Below, piece by piece: positions 17,172-25,493 of a stretch of 64,000 nucleotides of DNA (position 1 is its first letter; every line of letters begins with the position of its first letter). The stretch is from Paenibacillus camerounensis (GTDB lineage Bacteria; Bacillota; Bacilli; Paenibacillales; Paenibacillaceae). The notes below the pieces were generated by a model that was given only the letters and a program-made list of their open reading frames with translations, made no database searches and was not told the origin of the DNA. The stretch covers positions 1 to 64,000 of the forward strand of contig NZ_CCDG010000044.1 of the NCBI RefSeq assembly GCF_000723885.1, read 5' to 3'. A program made the position numbers and the translations under genes.

Positions 17172-18083
17172 TCAGATAATATTCATAACTTCACGGGCCT
17201 GTGTATCGAGCTCGCTGGCCGAGGCTGCAATAGCTGTGAACTCATGCAGGGCTACTTCAATCTGCTTCTGGCTCTCTTTCACACTTTCCTGAACATGCTC
17301 CAGTCCGTCAGACATCCGGCTGATTTCATCGGTGATGGCCTTCACGTTCTCACGCACCTCGCCTATGGAATCCTGCACCAGACCCGAAAGCTTCCGCACC
17401 TCCTTGGCGACTACATCGAAGCCCCGTCCGAATTCTCCGGCATGGGCTGCTTCAATTGCCGCATTAAGCGCCAGCAGATGTGTCTGCGAGGCAATATCGC
17501 GGATCGTCTGCACGACACCTTGAATATCAACGGCTTTATTCTGCAGATTCAACAGGATATTGGTGTTCTCATCCGATACACCTGCGATATTGTTGATGCT
17601 GAGCAGCATTTCCCGGCTCCGTTCAATTCCCTGCTCCGCCCGCCGGTTCAGTCCGTCTGCCATACCCTGCATCTGCTCAACCACGCTGTTCATATTGGTC
17701 TGCCGGTGAGTAATATTGGTCGCAACCTTGGTTACTCCAATAACATGCTGGTCGGCATCATCAAAAATAGGCATATATGTAGCTTCAAGCCAGACTGTGT
17801 TCCCTCCAGAATCCATTCGTTCAATCTTATCCTGAAAGCTGGTACCGGAAAGCAGGTTCTGCCAGAAATGTTCATAGTCCGGGCTGTCCGCAAATTCGGG
17901 AAGGCACAGCTCACGGTGATACATCCCGTACATATCCTCAGATCTGTACTTCATCGAACTGGCAAACATTTCATTGACATACGCCACTCTGCGATCCAGA
18001 CCAAAGCGGATCAGGGCGAGATTTTTTTCCAGCGCTTTAACGACCAGCGCATCTGTAACTGCCTGGTCTGATACATTCTCCAT
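17172..18083 (-). CDS. Soluble PAS domain methyl-accepting chemotaxis-like protein
   Basis: A 303-residue protein with no membrane segment or HAMP domain. A PAS domain occupies about residues 15-125 (FGLDRRVAYVNEMFASSM, then WLEATYMPIFDDA). It is followed directly by a short MCP signalling coiled coil with the conserved hairpin tip IASQTHLLALNAAIEAAHAGEFGRGF (split here as the tip motif near 200-225). This matches cytoplasmic PAS-MCP proteins that may bind heme or flavin and signal to CheA. The gene stands alone with a terminator, next to the c-di-GMP enzyme gene; no che genes lie nearby, so coupling to chemotaxis is inferred. Confidence 0.9.
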   Translation of the reverse strand: MENVSDQAVTDALVVKALEKNLALIRFGLDRRVAYVNEMFASSMKYRSEDMYGMYHRELCLPEFADSPDYEHFWQNLLSGTSFQDKIERMDSGGNTVWLEATYMPIFDDADQHVIGVTKVATNITHRQTNMNSVVEQMQGMADGLNRRAEQGIERSREMLLSINNIAGVSDENTNILLNLQNKAVDIQGVVQTIRDIASQTHLLALNAAIEAAHAGEFGRGFDVVAKEVRKLSGLVQDSIGEVRENVKAITDEISRMSDGLEHVQESVKESQKQIEVALHEFTAIAASASELDTQAREVMNII

Positions 18084-18218
18084 TATACTGTCTCCCCGTG
18101 CGGCTCAAATTAAATTATACAGCTTTCTTAATTTCATCAGATATATTCCATATTAACAGCAAAATGGACATCATAGATTACAAGTTTGCTGAAACAGCAG
18201 TCGAATTGAAAATATAAT

Positions 18219-18593
18219 TCACTTCTTAGGCCCGTAGTCTCCCAGCTTAAGTCCCCACACCGAATCTTTCACGTAAGCCGCCGCCTCCTGCAGGCCGGGA
18301 AGCCGCGGATCCTGCGGATAATGCTGCTCCAGATACATAACGAATACACGTCGCAGGCCGATTTCAGCATCGAGCTTGTTATATTCGTTCGGCTGCTTCT
18401 CCAGCTCCTCAATAGCCTGCTCCCATTTCTCCAAATCGTCAGGAACAGAGCGGCCTTCCGACACGCTTTCCGCAAGCCCCCGAAGTTCACGATATGCACG
18501 TTTAACTTTGGACGAATAGATCTGCTTGTGATTTAATAAGGTGAGCAGCGCCACCAGCAGCACCAGCCCTGCCCATACAATAAAGGTGTTCAT
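18219..18593 (-). CDS. Membrane-anchored hypothetical protein
   Basis: A 124-residue protein I do not recognise. The N-terminus is one hydrophobic helix (residues 4-20, TFIVWAGLVLLVALLTL), followed by a charged, helical cytoplasmic or external portion with heptad-like spacing (VKRAYRELRGLAESV, LEKWEQAIEELEKQ) and a hydrophilic tail ending YGPKK. GGAGGG precedes the ATG. Composition and ribosome binding site support a real gene. A strong bidirectional hairpin separates it from the 59-codon gene upstream. Confidence 0.7.
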   Translation of the reverse strand: MNTFIVWAGLVLLVALLTLLNHKQIYSSKVKRAYRELRGLAESVSEGRSVPDDLEKWEQAIEELEKQPNEYNKLDAEIGLRRVFVMYLEQHYPQDPRLPGLQEAAAYVKDSVWGLKLGDYGPKK

Positions 18594-18641
18594 TACAATC
18601 CCTCCGGCTCCAGCATGTCCCTTTCATTATACACGCCGGAA

Positions 18642-18678
18642 CAGCAAAAAACCCCACAATCTGCGGGGTTTTTGCTGT
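18642..18678. terminator. Bidirectional hairpin terminator
   Basis: CAGCAAAAAACCCC, loop, GGGGTTTTTGCTG forms a stem of about 13 bp flanked by A and T runs on the two sides. It ends the minus-strand unit of the two small genes at 18698-19282. Confidence 0.85.
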
Positions 18679-18697
18679 TAGCCTGAAATGCCATTTG

Positions 18698-18877
18698 CTA
18701 CATCTTTTTAATTATTTTATTCAGCTGCCGTTTGTCAGCCTCCTGCGAGCGTCCCAGCGCTTCCAGATCATCATGGTCAGCTTCCGCAGCCGCAAACTGG
18801 ACATCCTCCAGCTTAGCTTCGTAAAGCATTTTCTGCTTGCCGGTTTTGGAGACAATGTTGGAATTCTCTCTGTCCAT
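18698..18877 (-). CDS. Small acidic hypothetical protein (YfhD-like?)
   Basis: A 59-residue reading frame, MDRENSNIVSKTGKQKML to the end KRQLNKIIKKM. An acidic middle (KLEDVQFAAAEADHDDLEA) and an EADKRQ stretch recall the small YfhD-family proteins of Bacillales, but the likeness is by eye only. AGGAGGG lies about eleven bases before the ATG, and the stop is followed by a strong terminator, which supports a real gene. It lies 45 bases after the 119-residue gene upstream, so the two probably share a transcript. Sporulation or stress expression would fit the family but is not shown. Confidence 0.6.
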   Translation of the reverse strand: MDRENSNIVSKTGKQKMLYEAKLEDVQFAAAEADHDDLEALGRSQEADKRQLNKIIKKM

Positions 18878-18922
18878 AACAGTTACCGCCCTCCTGGTAC
18901 TAAGTATTGGATTACTGCACGT

Positions 18923-19282
18923 TCAAATCATACCGCCAGCCTCTTCAATGATAGATAATGCCTGGTGGTAAGAATCCGCGTCTACAATCACAGTCAGCAG
19001 AATATTTCTGCCGGTCGGCCCTCCGTCTCCGCCATGACTCATTCCGCTTGCACTGGTATGTGCAGCCGACAAAATACTCGAGTGAGCGCTTACTGCAGTC
19101 ATGGAATCCATGCTGGCCAGATTGCCTGTTACCGGGTTAACAGCATTTTGCAGGCTGCCTCCGCCAAACCGGGTGAACCGGTCAATGGACATCTCGGTCA
19201 CACGTAATGCCGCAAGCTTACGAGAGACCCCTTCAGCCTCTTCAGGAGCTTTAAAATAGGCGAGTATACTTTTTTCGTACAA
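18923..19282 (-). CDS. Small hypothetical protein, possible general-stress type
   Basis: A 119-residue soluble protein. The N-terminal MYEKSILAYFKAPEEAEGVSRKLAALRV and C-terminal ILLTVIVDADSYHQALSIIEEAGGMI look like a duplicated beta-alpha fold of the YflT/GS17M type, in which a loop-rich Ser/Gly/His middle joins the two halves. That assignment is a guess from pattern. The start is probably TTG (19282); an AGGGA lies six bases before it and a stronger AGGAGG sixteen bases before. It leads the small minus-strand unit with the 59-codon gene. Confidence 0.6.
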   Translation of the reverse strand: MYEKSILAYFKAPEEAEGVSRKLAALRVTEMSIDRFTRFGGGSLQNAVNPVTGNLASMDSMTAVSAHSSILSAAHTSASGMSHGGDGGPTGRNILLTVIVDADSYHQALSIIEEAGGMI

Positions 19283-19869
19283 GGAAAATCCCTGCTTTCC
19301 TCCTGATATGCCAAGCTGGCTTTTTTATTTTGGATAAAAGCTCCCTGATTTATGCGTGTTATTTATGTTTAATCTTTAGCAGCAGGAAAAATATGTTTGC
19401 GACTGGTTGCGCATTTTTCCTAGTTGTACTCTCGGATTTCCCTTCTTATATTAACCATTAATTACATAAAAGCGAAAAGGAGGTTTGTGATATTACATAT
19501 AATTACATTTGTGCTACTTTTGACTCATTAAAATAGTCGCTTTTTGGAATTCAATATGTCACAAAACTTCACTCACCCTTCTCATATTAAAACATTAATT
19601 TGTATCTTATAGTTCTTTTTACCGATTTTCGCTCTGATTTCGCATGCATACATGTCATATTTTACATCATCCATGAGATTCTATTTTATGATCATCATAA
19701 TTTTTAACTGGATTTTACATTTTACCAATGGTAGAATCTTCTTAATATTTTTCCTACCTGCTTGGACGGAAATAAATAATAGATTACCAGGAAGGAGAAT
19801 CCTACTACTGTCTTTGGCGGGAAAAATGTAGTTGTATCAGTACACATACACATCTGGAGGGGATTACTT
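19283..19869. other. Long AT-rich upstream region of the subtilase gene
   Basis: This 587-bp region contains no gene I can support. It has a 9-bp inverted repeat (AGGAAAAAT with ATTTTTCCT, about 19385-19420), an AAAAGGAGG at 19478-19486 with no convincing reading frame after it, a second AAGGAG near 19791, and the GGAGG at 19856-19860 that serves the TTG start at 19870. No clear sigma-A promoter or riboswitch was recognised. A long regulated leader is possible. Confidence 0.4.
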
Positions 19870-22800
19870 TTGGAGTGGAATAAACTACCTCGCAAGCTGT
19901 CAATCATCACCTTGTCACTGGGAGTGACAGCAGGCATGATTCCAGGAGCGGCCTTTGCCGCCCGCGGCTCGCAGACGCTATCATCGACTGATTCTTTTAC
20001 CTCTATTACACAGACATCCAATCAGACGTATATTTCACCACAGATTAACACCAAATCTTCTAATGATGTCCGCGTTATCGTGCAATTGAGCGGCCAGCCT
20101 GCAGCAGTAGGCAAATATGCAGCCAAGCAAGGAATCTCCGCCCTCTCCAAGACAGCTACGGAAGCTGCCGTAAAGAGCCAGCAATCCGAGGTACTTGATA
20201 AAGCCGATGCTCTCGGCATTGACCTTACCGTTAACTACCAGTACAACACCGTACTGAACGGCTTCGAGATTTCCGTTCCGGCTAATGAAATTCCGAAGCT
20301 GGCCAAAATCTCCGGCGTTACCTCCATTTATCCGAACAGCACCTGGTATGCACTGCCTGATGAGACTGTTACAGAAGCCACTTACAGAAATGATAACGCT
20401 CCGCTGGAGCAGATTCATGCTGATTGGGCTGCAGATCAGGGCATTACAGGCACAGGTCTGAAGGTCGGCGTTATTGACACCGGAGTTGACTACCTGCATC
20501 CGGATATTGCCCCTGCCTATAAAGGCGGCTATGACTCCTTCTATCAGGATAATGACCCTTATGAAGAAGAACCCTTGACGAAGGAAGAGGACCCGTATAA
20601 GACGGGATATGCCGGAACCTCTCACGGTACACATGTATCGGGAACGATCATCGGACAATATGCCGCAAAAGGTGATGTTGCCCAAAAAGGAGTAGCACCT
20701 GGCGCAGAGCTCTACGCATACAAGGTTCTGGGACGCAATCTTGACGATCCAAGCACCTCTTCAGGTTCGTCCGCCCAGGTTATCGACGGGATTGAGCATG
20801 CTGTTAAGGACGGCATGGATGTCATCAACCTGTCTCTCGGCTCGGACTCCGAAAAGGATGTGAATTCTCCCGACTCAATCGCGATTAATAACGCAGTGCT
20901 CTCAGGAGTTGTAGCCGTTATTGCCAACGGTAACAACGGGGAAGCGGGCTATTTCTCGCTTGGATCACCTGCAGCTGCGCAGCTGGCCATTTCAGTTGGC
21001 GCTGTAACCAGCCCAATCAAAGCATTCTCAGGCGGATTTAAAGCGGAAATTGCAAATTCGGTAACTACTGTTACTTATTCTGAGTATTACGATTTCCATG
21101 TAATGGCTTACGAGCTCGGAAATTATAATTTTACCGATATTATCGGTACCGAGCCGGTTGAAGTCGTATACGCTGACCTGGGTACGGAAGACGATTATCC
21201 GGAACGTGACATCTCCGGCTCTATTGTCCTGCTGTCCCGCGGTGATCTGGCCTTTGTCGATAAAATCGCTATCGCTAAAGAGCACGGGGCTAAGGCTGTT
21301 GTAATCTTTAACGGTAATGCTGCTAACTCAGAGGCTATTCTTTCTGAGAGCATCAAAGACCGCGACGGATTCATCGGCAGTAACCTCGGTGACGGATATG
21401 ACTATATTCCAACCTTTGATATCGAAGGCTCCAAGGGCCGTGCACTGGCCAAAGCCATCCTTGCGAATGACGGTAAGCCTGTCTACTTCACCTTCGGGGA
21501 TGAGTATAAGCAGACGATGACTGCAGGTGATGAAATAACCTACTTCTCCTCCATGGGTCCTAACGTGGACGGAAACCTCAGCATCAAGCCTGATATTGTC
21601 GCTCCTGGTGACGGTGTATTGTCGACCTATCCGGCCTATGGCGGAGATTACACCCAAGCATACCACCGCAGCAGCGGTACCAGTATGGCTACTCCGCACG
21701 TTGCGGGCTTGTCACTTCTGATCAAACAGGCACATCCGGATTACACACCGTTTGATGTCCGTGCCGCCCTGGCCAATACTGCAGACCAGCTCCTTTACAA
21801 AGGCGCTCCAGAGGATCTGTATATTCAAGGTCCAGGCCGGGCAAATGTTGAGAATGCCATCAAGACACCGGCACTGCTTCTGGCCGTAGAACCCATTACG
21901 ATCCTTGACAAAAATTACGCGGCACAGAATATTACCAATTATAATCCTTCCACCAGCTTTGGAACTCTGTTGCCTGGTGCAACTGCATCCAGAGAACTGC
22001 AGCTTAAGAACGTCAGCAACAGCGGAGTTGATTACACCGCCTCTGTAGTCTGGAACTACGACGATCTTGAGAATGTAACTGCAACACTGGATAAAGCAAC
22101 CGTGACAGCTGCTGCCTACGGCACTTCCAATTTCAATCTGACTGTTAGCGTTGCAGCTGATACTGAACCGCAGATGCTGCAAGGTAATGTTGTTCTGGAA
22201 GCACCGGGTCAGCCTACCCTGCACTTGCCGTTCGCTATTAACGTTGATGAAACTACAGATCAGCCTGACTGGGGTACAGGTATCCAGGAAGCTGAGATCA
22301 CAACACCGGTTGTTTATAACAACTCCGGTACTGTCCTCAACTACAAGCTGAAGGCAGAAGACATCAACTATTATGAAGTAGATCTGGTTGGCATGGACGA
22401 TAAGACCAAAGGCTACTACCAGATTGCCGCTACTGACTCCCCTGATAAATATTTCGAACCGGGTGATTATTCCACTGTTATCAGTGCCACTTATCATCCT
22501 TATGACAGTGAAGGAGATCCAATTGTAGATGCTAACGGCAATCCGGCTGTTGCTTATCTGACAGAAGGGGTGTACAAGCTCCAGGTGCTGGGTATCAACG
22601 CTGAGGATAATTCCAAGCTGCCTATCAAGATTGACCAGTACAATGATGATTTCTACACTACCTACACCTCATTCCGCTTTATTAACCAGCCGGCTCCAAG
22701 CTCAGGAAACGGAGGCAATAACGGCGGCGGCGGTATAGTAACACCAGTAACTCCGGCTGCTCCGGCTGCTGCTGCACTGATTGAAGAAGGTACAACTTCG

Positions 22801-23970
22801 GTTACTCTGACTCCGACGACAACATCTAAGGACAGTGTAACAACAGTAACAGTGACTGACTCAGCCCTGACTGCAGCGCTGGCTAATGCTGCTGCTTCCA
22901 AAACAGCTGTAGTGCTCTCATTGCCTGCCACAACAGACACAGCAGTTGAACTGAGCCTGACTGCAGCACAGGTAACCCAGCTGGCAGGTATTCATGCCGA
23001 CAGCACCTTTGTAGTTACAGCCAACGGTTCTGCTGTCGCTCTGCCGGTATCCCTGCTGAAGTCAGCACCTGCAGGCCAGAACTTCAACCTTGACATCAAG
23101 CAGGCTCCTGAAGCCGCAAGCAGATTGACTTCCGGCATTGCCGGTTCAACAGTAATCGGAACTCCGGTTACGTATGAAGCATCTTGGTCTACTGCTACAG
23201 GCAGCACCTACTTGAATACACCAACCAACCTCTTCATTAAGAGATCCTTTACTGTACCAGGCGCCATTCAGCCGAATACTGCAGGTGTTCTCTTTGAAGA
23301 TAACGGCGTTGTAACGCCAGTTGCTTCGGTGTTCACACCACAGGCAGACGGAAAAACAATTGTTACCGTAAGCCGTCCAGGTTTCTCAACGTATGCCGCA
23401 GTCAGCAAGCCTGCCGCAGCATTCACAGATATCACTGCTTCATCATCAGCTGAAGCTATTCAGACTCTGGCTAACAAGCTGATCATCCAGGGCACTTCGG
23501 CAACAACCTTCTCACCGAAGAGCAGCCTGACCCGTGCGGAATTCACCGCTCTCTTGACCCGTGCACTCGGACTGCGTACAGACGCCAGTGTTACCTTCAC
23601 TGATGTAAGCTCCACTGCATGGTATGCCCAGGATGTGGCTGCCGCTTCCAAAGCCGGTCTGATTCTTGGCATCGGCAACGGGAAATTTGCGCCAACCCAG
23701 AATGTAACCCGCCAGGAGCTGGCAGTTATTCTGGATAGAGCACTCAAATTAACCGGAACTGAATTGAAGAGCACAAATCCTTCCTTCACAACGTATACAG
23801 ACAGCGCAAAAGTTGCTCCTTACGCGAAGGATAGCCTGCAAACCCTGTCTTCAGCCGGTATCATCGGCAGCGATACAGGCTCCAGCTTCAACCCGGTTGC
23901 TCCGGCAACCCGTGAAGCAGCTGCTGGCGCTCTGTACCAGCTTCTTAACAAGATCGGCCTGATCGAGTAG
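19870..23970 (+). CDS. Cell-wall subtilase (S8) with PA and SLH domains
   Basis: A 1366-residue exported serine protease. Starting from TTG behind GGAGG, it has a signal peptide (to about AFA, residue 30), an I9-type propeptide (about 65-160) and a subtilisin domain with Asp203 (VIDTGVDYLHPD), His252 (SHGTHVSGT) and Ser605 (SSGTSMATPH). A PA domain is inserted at about 425-550 (LSRGDLAFVDKIA), as in Vpr. Beta-rich Fn3-like regions follow, then a glycine-rich linker (GNGGNNGGGG), a T/A-rich segment and three SLH repeats (about 1180-1366) that would bind pyruvylated wall polymer. The catalytic triad is complete. It probably degrades extracellular protein at the cell surface. Confidence 0.95.
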   Translation: MEWNKLPRKLSIITLSLGVTAGMIPGAAFAARGSQTLSSTDSFTSITQTSNQTYISPQINTKSSNDVRVIVQLSGQPAAVGKYAAKQGISALSKTATEAAVKSQQSEVLDKADALGIDLTVNYQYNTVLNGFEISVPANEIPKLAKISGVTSIYPNSTWYALPDETVTEATYRNDNAPLEQIHADWAADQGITGTGLKVGVIDTGVDYLHPDIAPAYKGGYDSFYQDNDPYEEEPLTKEEDPYKTGYAGTSHGTHVSGTIIGQYAAKGDVAQKGVAPGAELYAYKVLGRNLDDPSTSSGSSAQVIDGIEHAVKDGMDVINLSLGSDSEKDVNSPDSIAINNAVLSGVVAVIANGNNGEAGYFSLGSPAAAQLAISVGAVTSPIKAFSGGFKAEIANSVTTVTYSEYYDFHVMAYELGNYNFTDIIGTEPVEVVYADLGTEDDYPERDISGSIVLLSRGDLAFVDKIAIAKEHGAKAVVIFNGNAANSEAILSESIKDRDGFIGSNLGDGYDYIPTFDIEGSKGRALAKAILANDGKPVYFTFGDEYKQTMTAGDEITYFSSMGPNVDGNLSIKPDIVAPGDGVLSTYPAYGGDYTQAYHRSSGTSMATPHVAGLSLLIKQAHPDYTPFDVRAALANTADQLLYKGAPEDLYIQGPGRANVENAIKTPALLLAVEPITILDKNYAAQNITNYNPSTSFGTLLPGATASRELQLKNVSNSGVDYTASVVWNYDDLENVTATLDKATVTAAAYGTSNFNLTVSVAADTEPQMLQGNVVLEAPGQPTLHLPFAINVDETTDQPDWGTGIQEAEITTPVVYNNSGTVLNYKLKAEDINYYEVDLVGMDDKTKGYYQIAATDSPDKYFEPGDYSTVISATYHPYDSEGDPIVDANGNPAVAYLTEGVYKLQVLGINAEDNSKLPIKIDQYNDDFYTTYTSFRFINQPAPSSGNGGNNGGGGIVTPVTPAAPAAAALIEEGTTSVTLTPTTTSKDSVTTVTVTDSALTAALANAAASKTAVVLSLPATTDTAVELSLTAAQVTQLAGIHADSTFVVTANGSAVALPVSLLKSAPAGQNFNLDIKQAPEAASRLTSGIAGSTVIGTPVTYEASWSTATGSTYLNTPTNLFIKRSFTVPGAIQPNTAGVLFEDNGVVTPVASVFTPQADGKTIVTVSRPGFSTYAAVSKPAAAFTDITASSSAEAIQTLANKLIIQGTSATTFSPKSSLTRAEFTALLTRALGLRTDASVTFTDVSSTAWYAQDVAAASKAGLILGIGNGKFAPTQNVTRQELAVILDRALKLTGTELKSTNPSFTTYTDSAKVAPYAKDSLQTLSSAGIIGSDTGSSFNPVAPATREAAAGALYQLLNKIGLIE

Positions 23971-24027
23971 GGAAATCTATATAGACTGCTGCCAGCCTCT
24001 AAAGAGGCTGACAGCAGCCTGCAATGC

Positions 24028-24071
24028 AAAAGGATCGTGCAGCGGCCAACCGGCCCTGCACGATCCTTTTT
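24028..24071 (+). terminator. Terminator after the subtilase gene
   Basis: AAAAGGATCGTGCAG pairs perfectly with CTGCACGATCCTTTT and runs on into T residues. The stem is symmetrical enough to also stop minus-strand transcription leaving dnaJ. Confidence 0.9.
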
Positions 24072-24150
24072 GTATGCACTTCTATCAAAAAATCCCCGGC
24101 TCCGCGTCAATAAGCGGGGCCGGGGATTCGTTCAGGCTCATTTCCAAAAC

Positions 24151-25275
24151 TTAGTCACCGCGAAAGGCACGCTTTACACGGTCAAAGAAGGATTGCTCCT
24201 GCTCATGCGTATTCTCGCCGTTGTGGGAAGCGAACTGGCGAAGCAGATCCTTCTGCTCTTCGCTTAGCTTGCTTGGCGTTACAACGACTACCCGCACATG
24301 CTGGTCGCCAGTGCCGCTGCCGCGCAGGTGAGGAACCCCTTTGCCTCTGAGGCGGAAGAAGGTGCCTGTCTGTGTTCCCGCAGGAATCTTTAGCTTCACC
24401 TTTTCAGTCAGGGTAGGAATTTCAATCTCATCACCAAGCGCCGCCTGGGCGAAGGTCAGCGGAACCTCGCACATGATATCATCGTTCTCGCGCACGAAGA
24501 ACTCATGGTTCTTCACGCGGATAACAATATACAGGTCTCCGGCAGGGCCGCCGCGTGTACCGCCCTCGCCTTCACCGGTCATGCGCAGCTGCGCGCCGTC
24601 ATCTACGCCGGCTGGTATACGTACGTGAATCTTGCGCTGCTTCTTGACCTTGCCCTGGCCTGCGCAGGTCGAACATTTCTCTTTAATAATTTTGCCTGTG
24701 CCGCTGCAATGGGAGCAGGGACGGCGGTTGCGCATCTGTCCAAGCGGGGTATTCTGTACGAATTCCTGCTGGCCGCTGCCATGGCAGACGGAGCAGGTCT
24801 CCGGCTTCGTGCCCGGCTTAGCCCCGGAGCCAAAGCAGGTATCGCAGGACTCCGTACGCGGAATCGTAATATCGGTCTCTTTGCCGAATACCGCTTCCTT
24901 GAATTCAATGGTCATCGTATACTGCAAATCACCGCCGCGCTGCGGCGCGTTCGGATCACGGCGTCCGCCGCCTCCGCCGAAGAACATATCGAAGATATCT
25001 CCGAGGCCGCCGCCGAAATCTCCGCCGCCAAAGCCGCCGCCCATACCCTGATTAGGATCGATATGACCATACTGGTCATATCGGGCCCGCTGCTGGCCGT
25101 CGCTCAGCACGTCGTAAGCTTCCTTCACTTCCTTGAACTTGGCTTCAGCATCACTGGCCTTGTTAACGTCCGGGTGATACTGGCGCGCCAGCTTACGGTA
25201 GGCCTTCTTTATTTCATCGTCAGATGCATCTCTCCCGAGACCCAGCACCTCATAAAAATCGCGTTTATCTGCCAC
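24151..25275 (-). CDS. dnaJ: Co-chaperone DnaJ
   Basis: A 374-residue class A J-protein that stimulates the DnaK ATPase. It has the J domain with HPD (residues about 33-35 in YHPDVNK), a Gly/Phe-rich linker (GGGFGGGDFGGG), four CxxCxGxG-type zinc repeats (CDTCFGSG, CSVCHGSG, CSHCSGTG, CSTCAGQG) and the C-terminal substrate domain. The GTG at 25275 follows GGAGG by eight bases; a GTG three codons earlier overlaps that site. It is the last gene of the hrcA-grpE-dnaK-dnaJ operon. The gap to dnaK holds a dispersed palindromic repeat. Confidence 0.97.
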   Translation of the reverse strand: MADKRDFYEVLGLGRDASDDEIKKAYRKLARQYHPDVNKASDAEAKFKEVKEAYDVLSDGQQRARYDQYGHIDPNQGMGGGFGGGDFGGGLGDIFDMFFGGGGGRRDPNAPQRGGDLQYTMTIEFKEAVFGKETDITIPRTESCDTCFGSGAKPGTKPETCSVCHGSGQQEFVQNTPLGQMRNRRPCSHCSGTGKIIKEKCSTCAGQGKVKKQRKIHVRIPAGVDDGAQLRMTGEGEGGTRGGPAGDLYIVIRVKNHEFFVRENDDIMCEVPLTFAQAALGDEIEIPTLTEKVKLKIPAGTQTGTFFRLRGKGVPHLRGSGTGDQHVRVVVVTPSKLSEEQKDLLRQFASHNGENTHEQEQSFFDRVKRAFRGD

Positions 25276-25320
25276 TGCTTTCACCTCCGTACATCAGTAC
25301 TCAATTCCCCTGTAACATGT

Positions 25321-25424
25321 CAAGTAGAAACGACTTTACCGTCCTAAACAGGGCGGTATCCGTTTCTGCGAGAAATATAAGAATTATTTATAGCGTAAAA
25401 CATATAAATTCTTACATTTTAAAA
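25321..25424. repeat. Dispersed palindromic repeat, copy A
   Basis: About 105 bp, starting CAAGTAGAAACGACT and ending CTTACATTTTAAAA, with AAATATAAGAATT and AATTCTTACATTT as inverted arms. It is about 80% identical to 33955-34060 by hand alignment, including an identical TAGCGTAAAACATATAAATT. It lies in the 218-bp dnaK-dnaJ gap. Confidence 0.75.
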
Positions 25425-25493
25425 GGAAAGCCAAAACACGGGATGCCCCGGTCTTGACCTTCCCCTCGTACAGAATAAACTTATCGTTTAAGG

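Noticed and set aside
17091..18071. A 326-codon open frame antisense to the PAS chemoreceptor-like gene
   Set aside because: The minus-strand frame has a clear PAS-MCP domain structure and ribosome binding site; the plus frame has none.
19478..19530. AAAAGGAGG in the subtilase upstream region with a GTG three bases away and a 14-codon frame
   Set aside because: The spacing is too short and the frame ends after a few hydrophobic codons.
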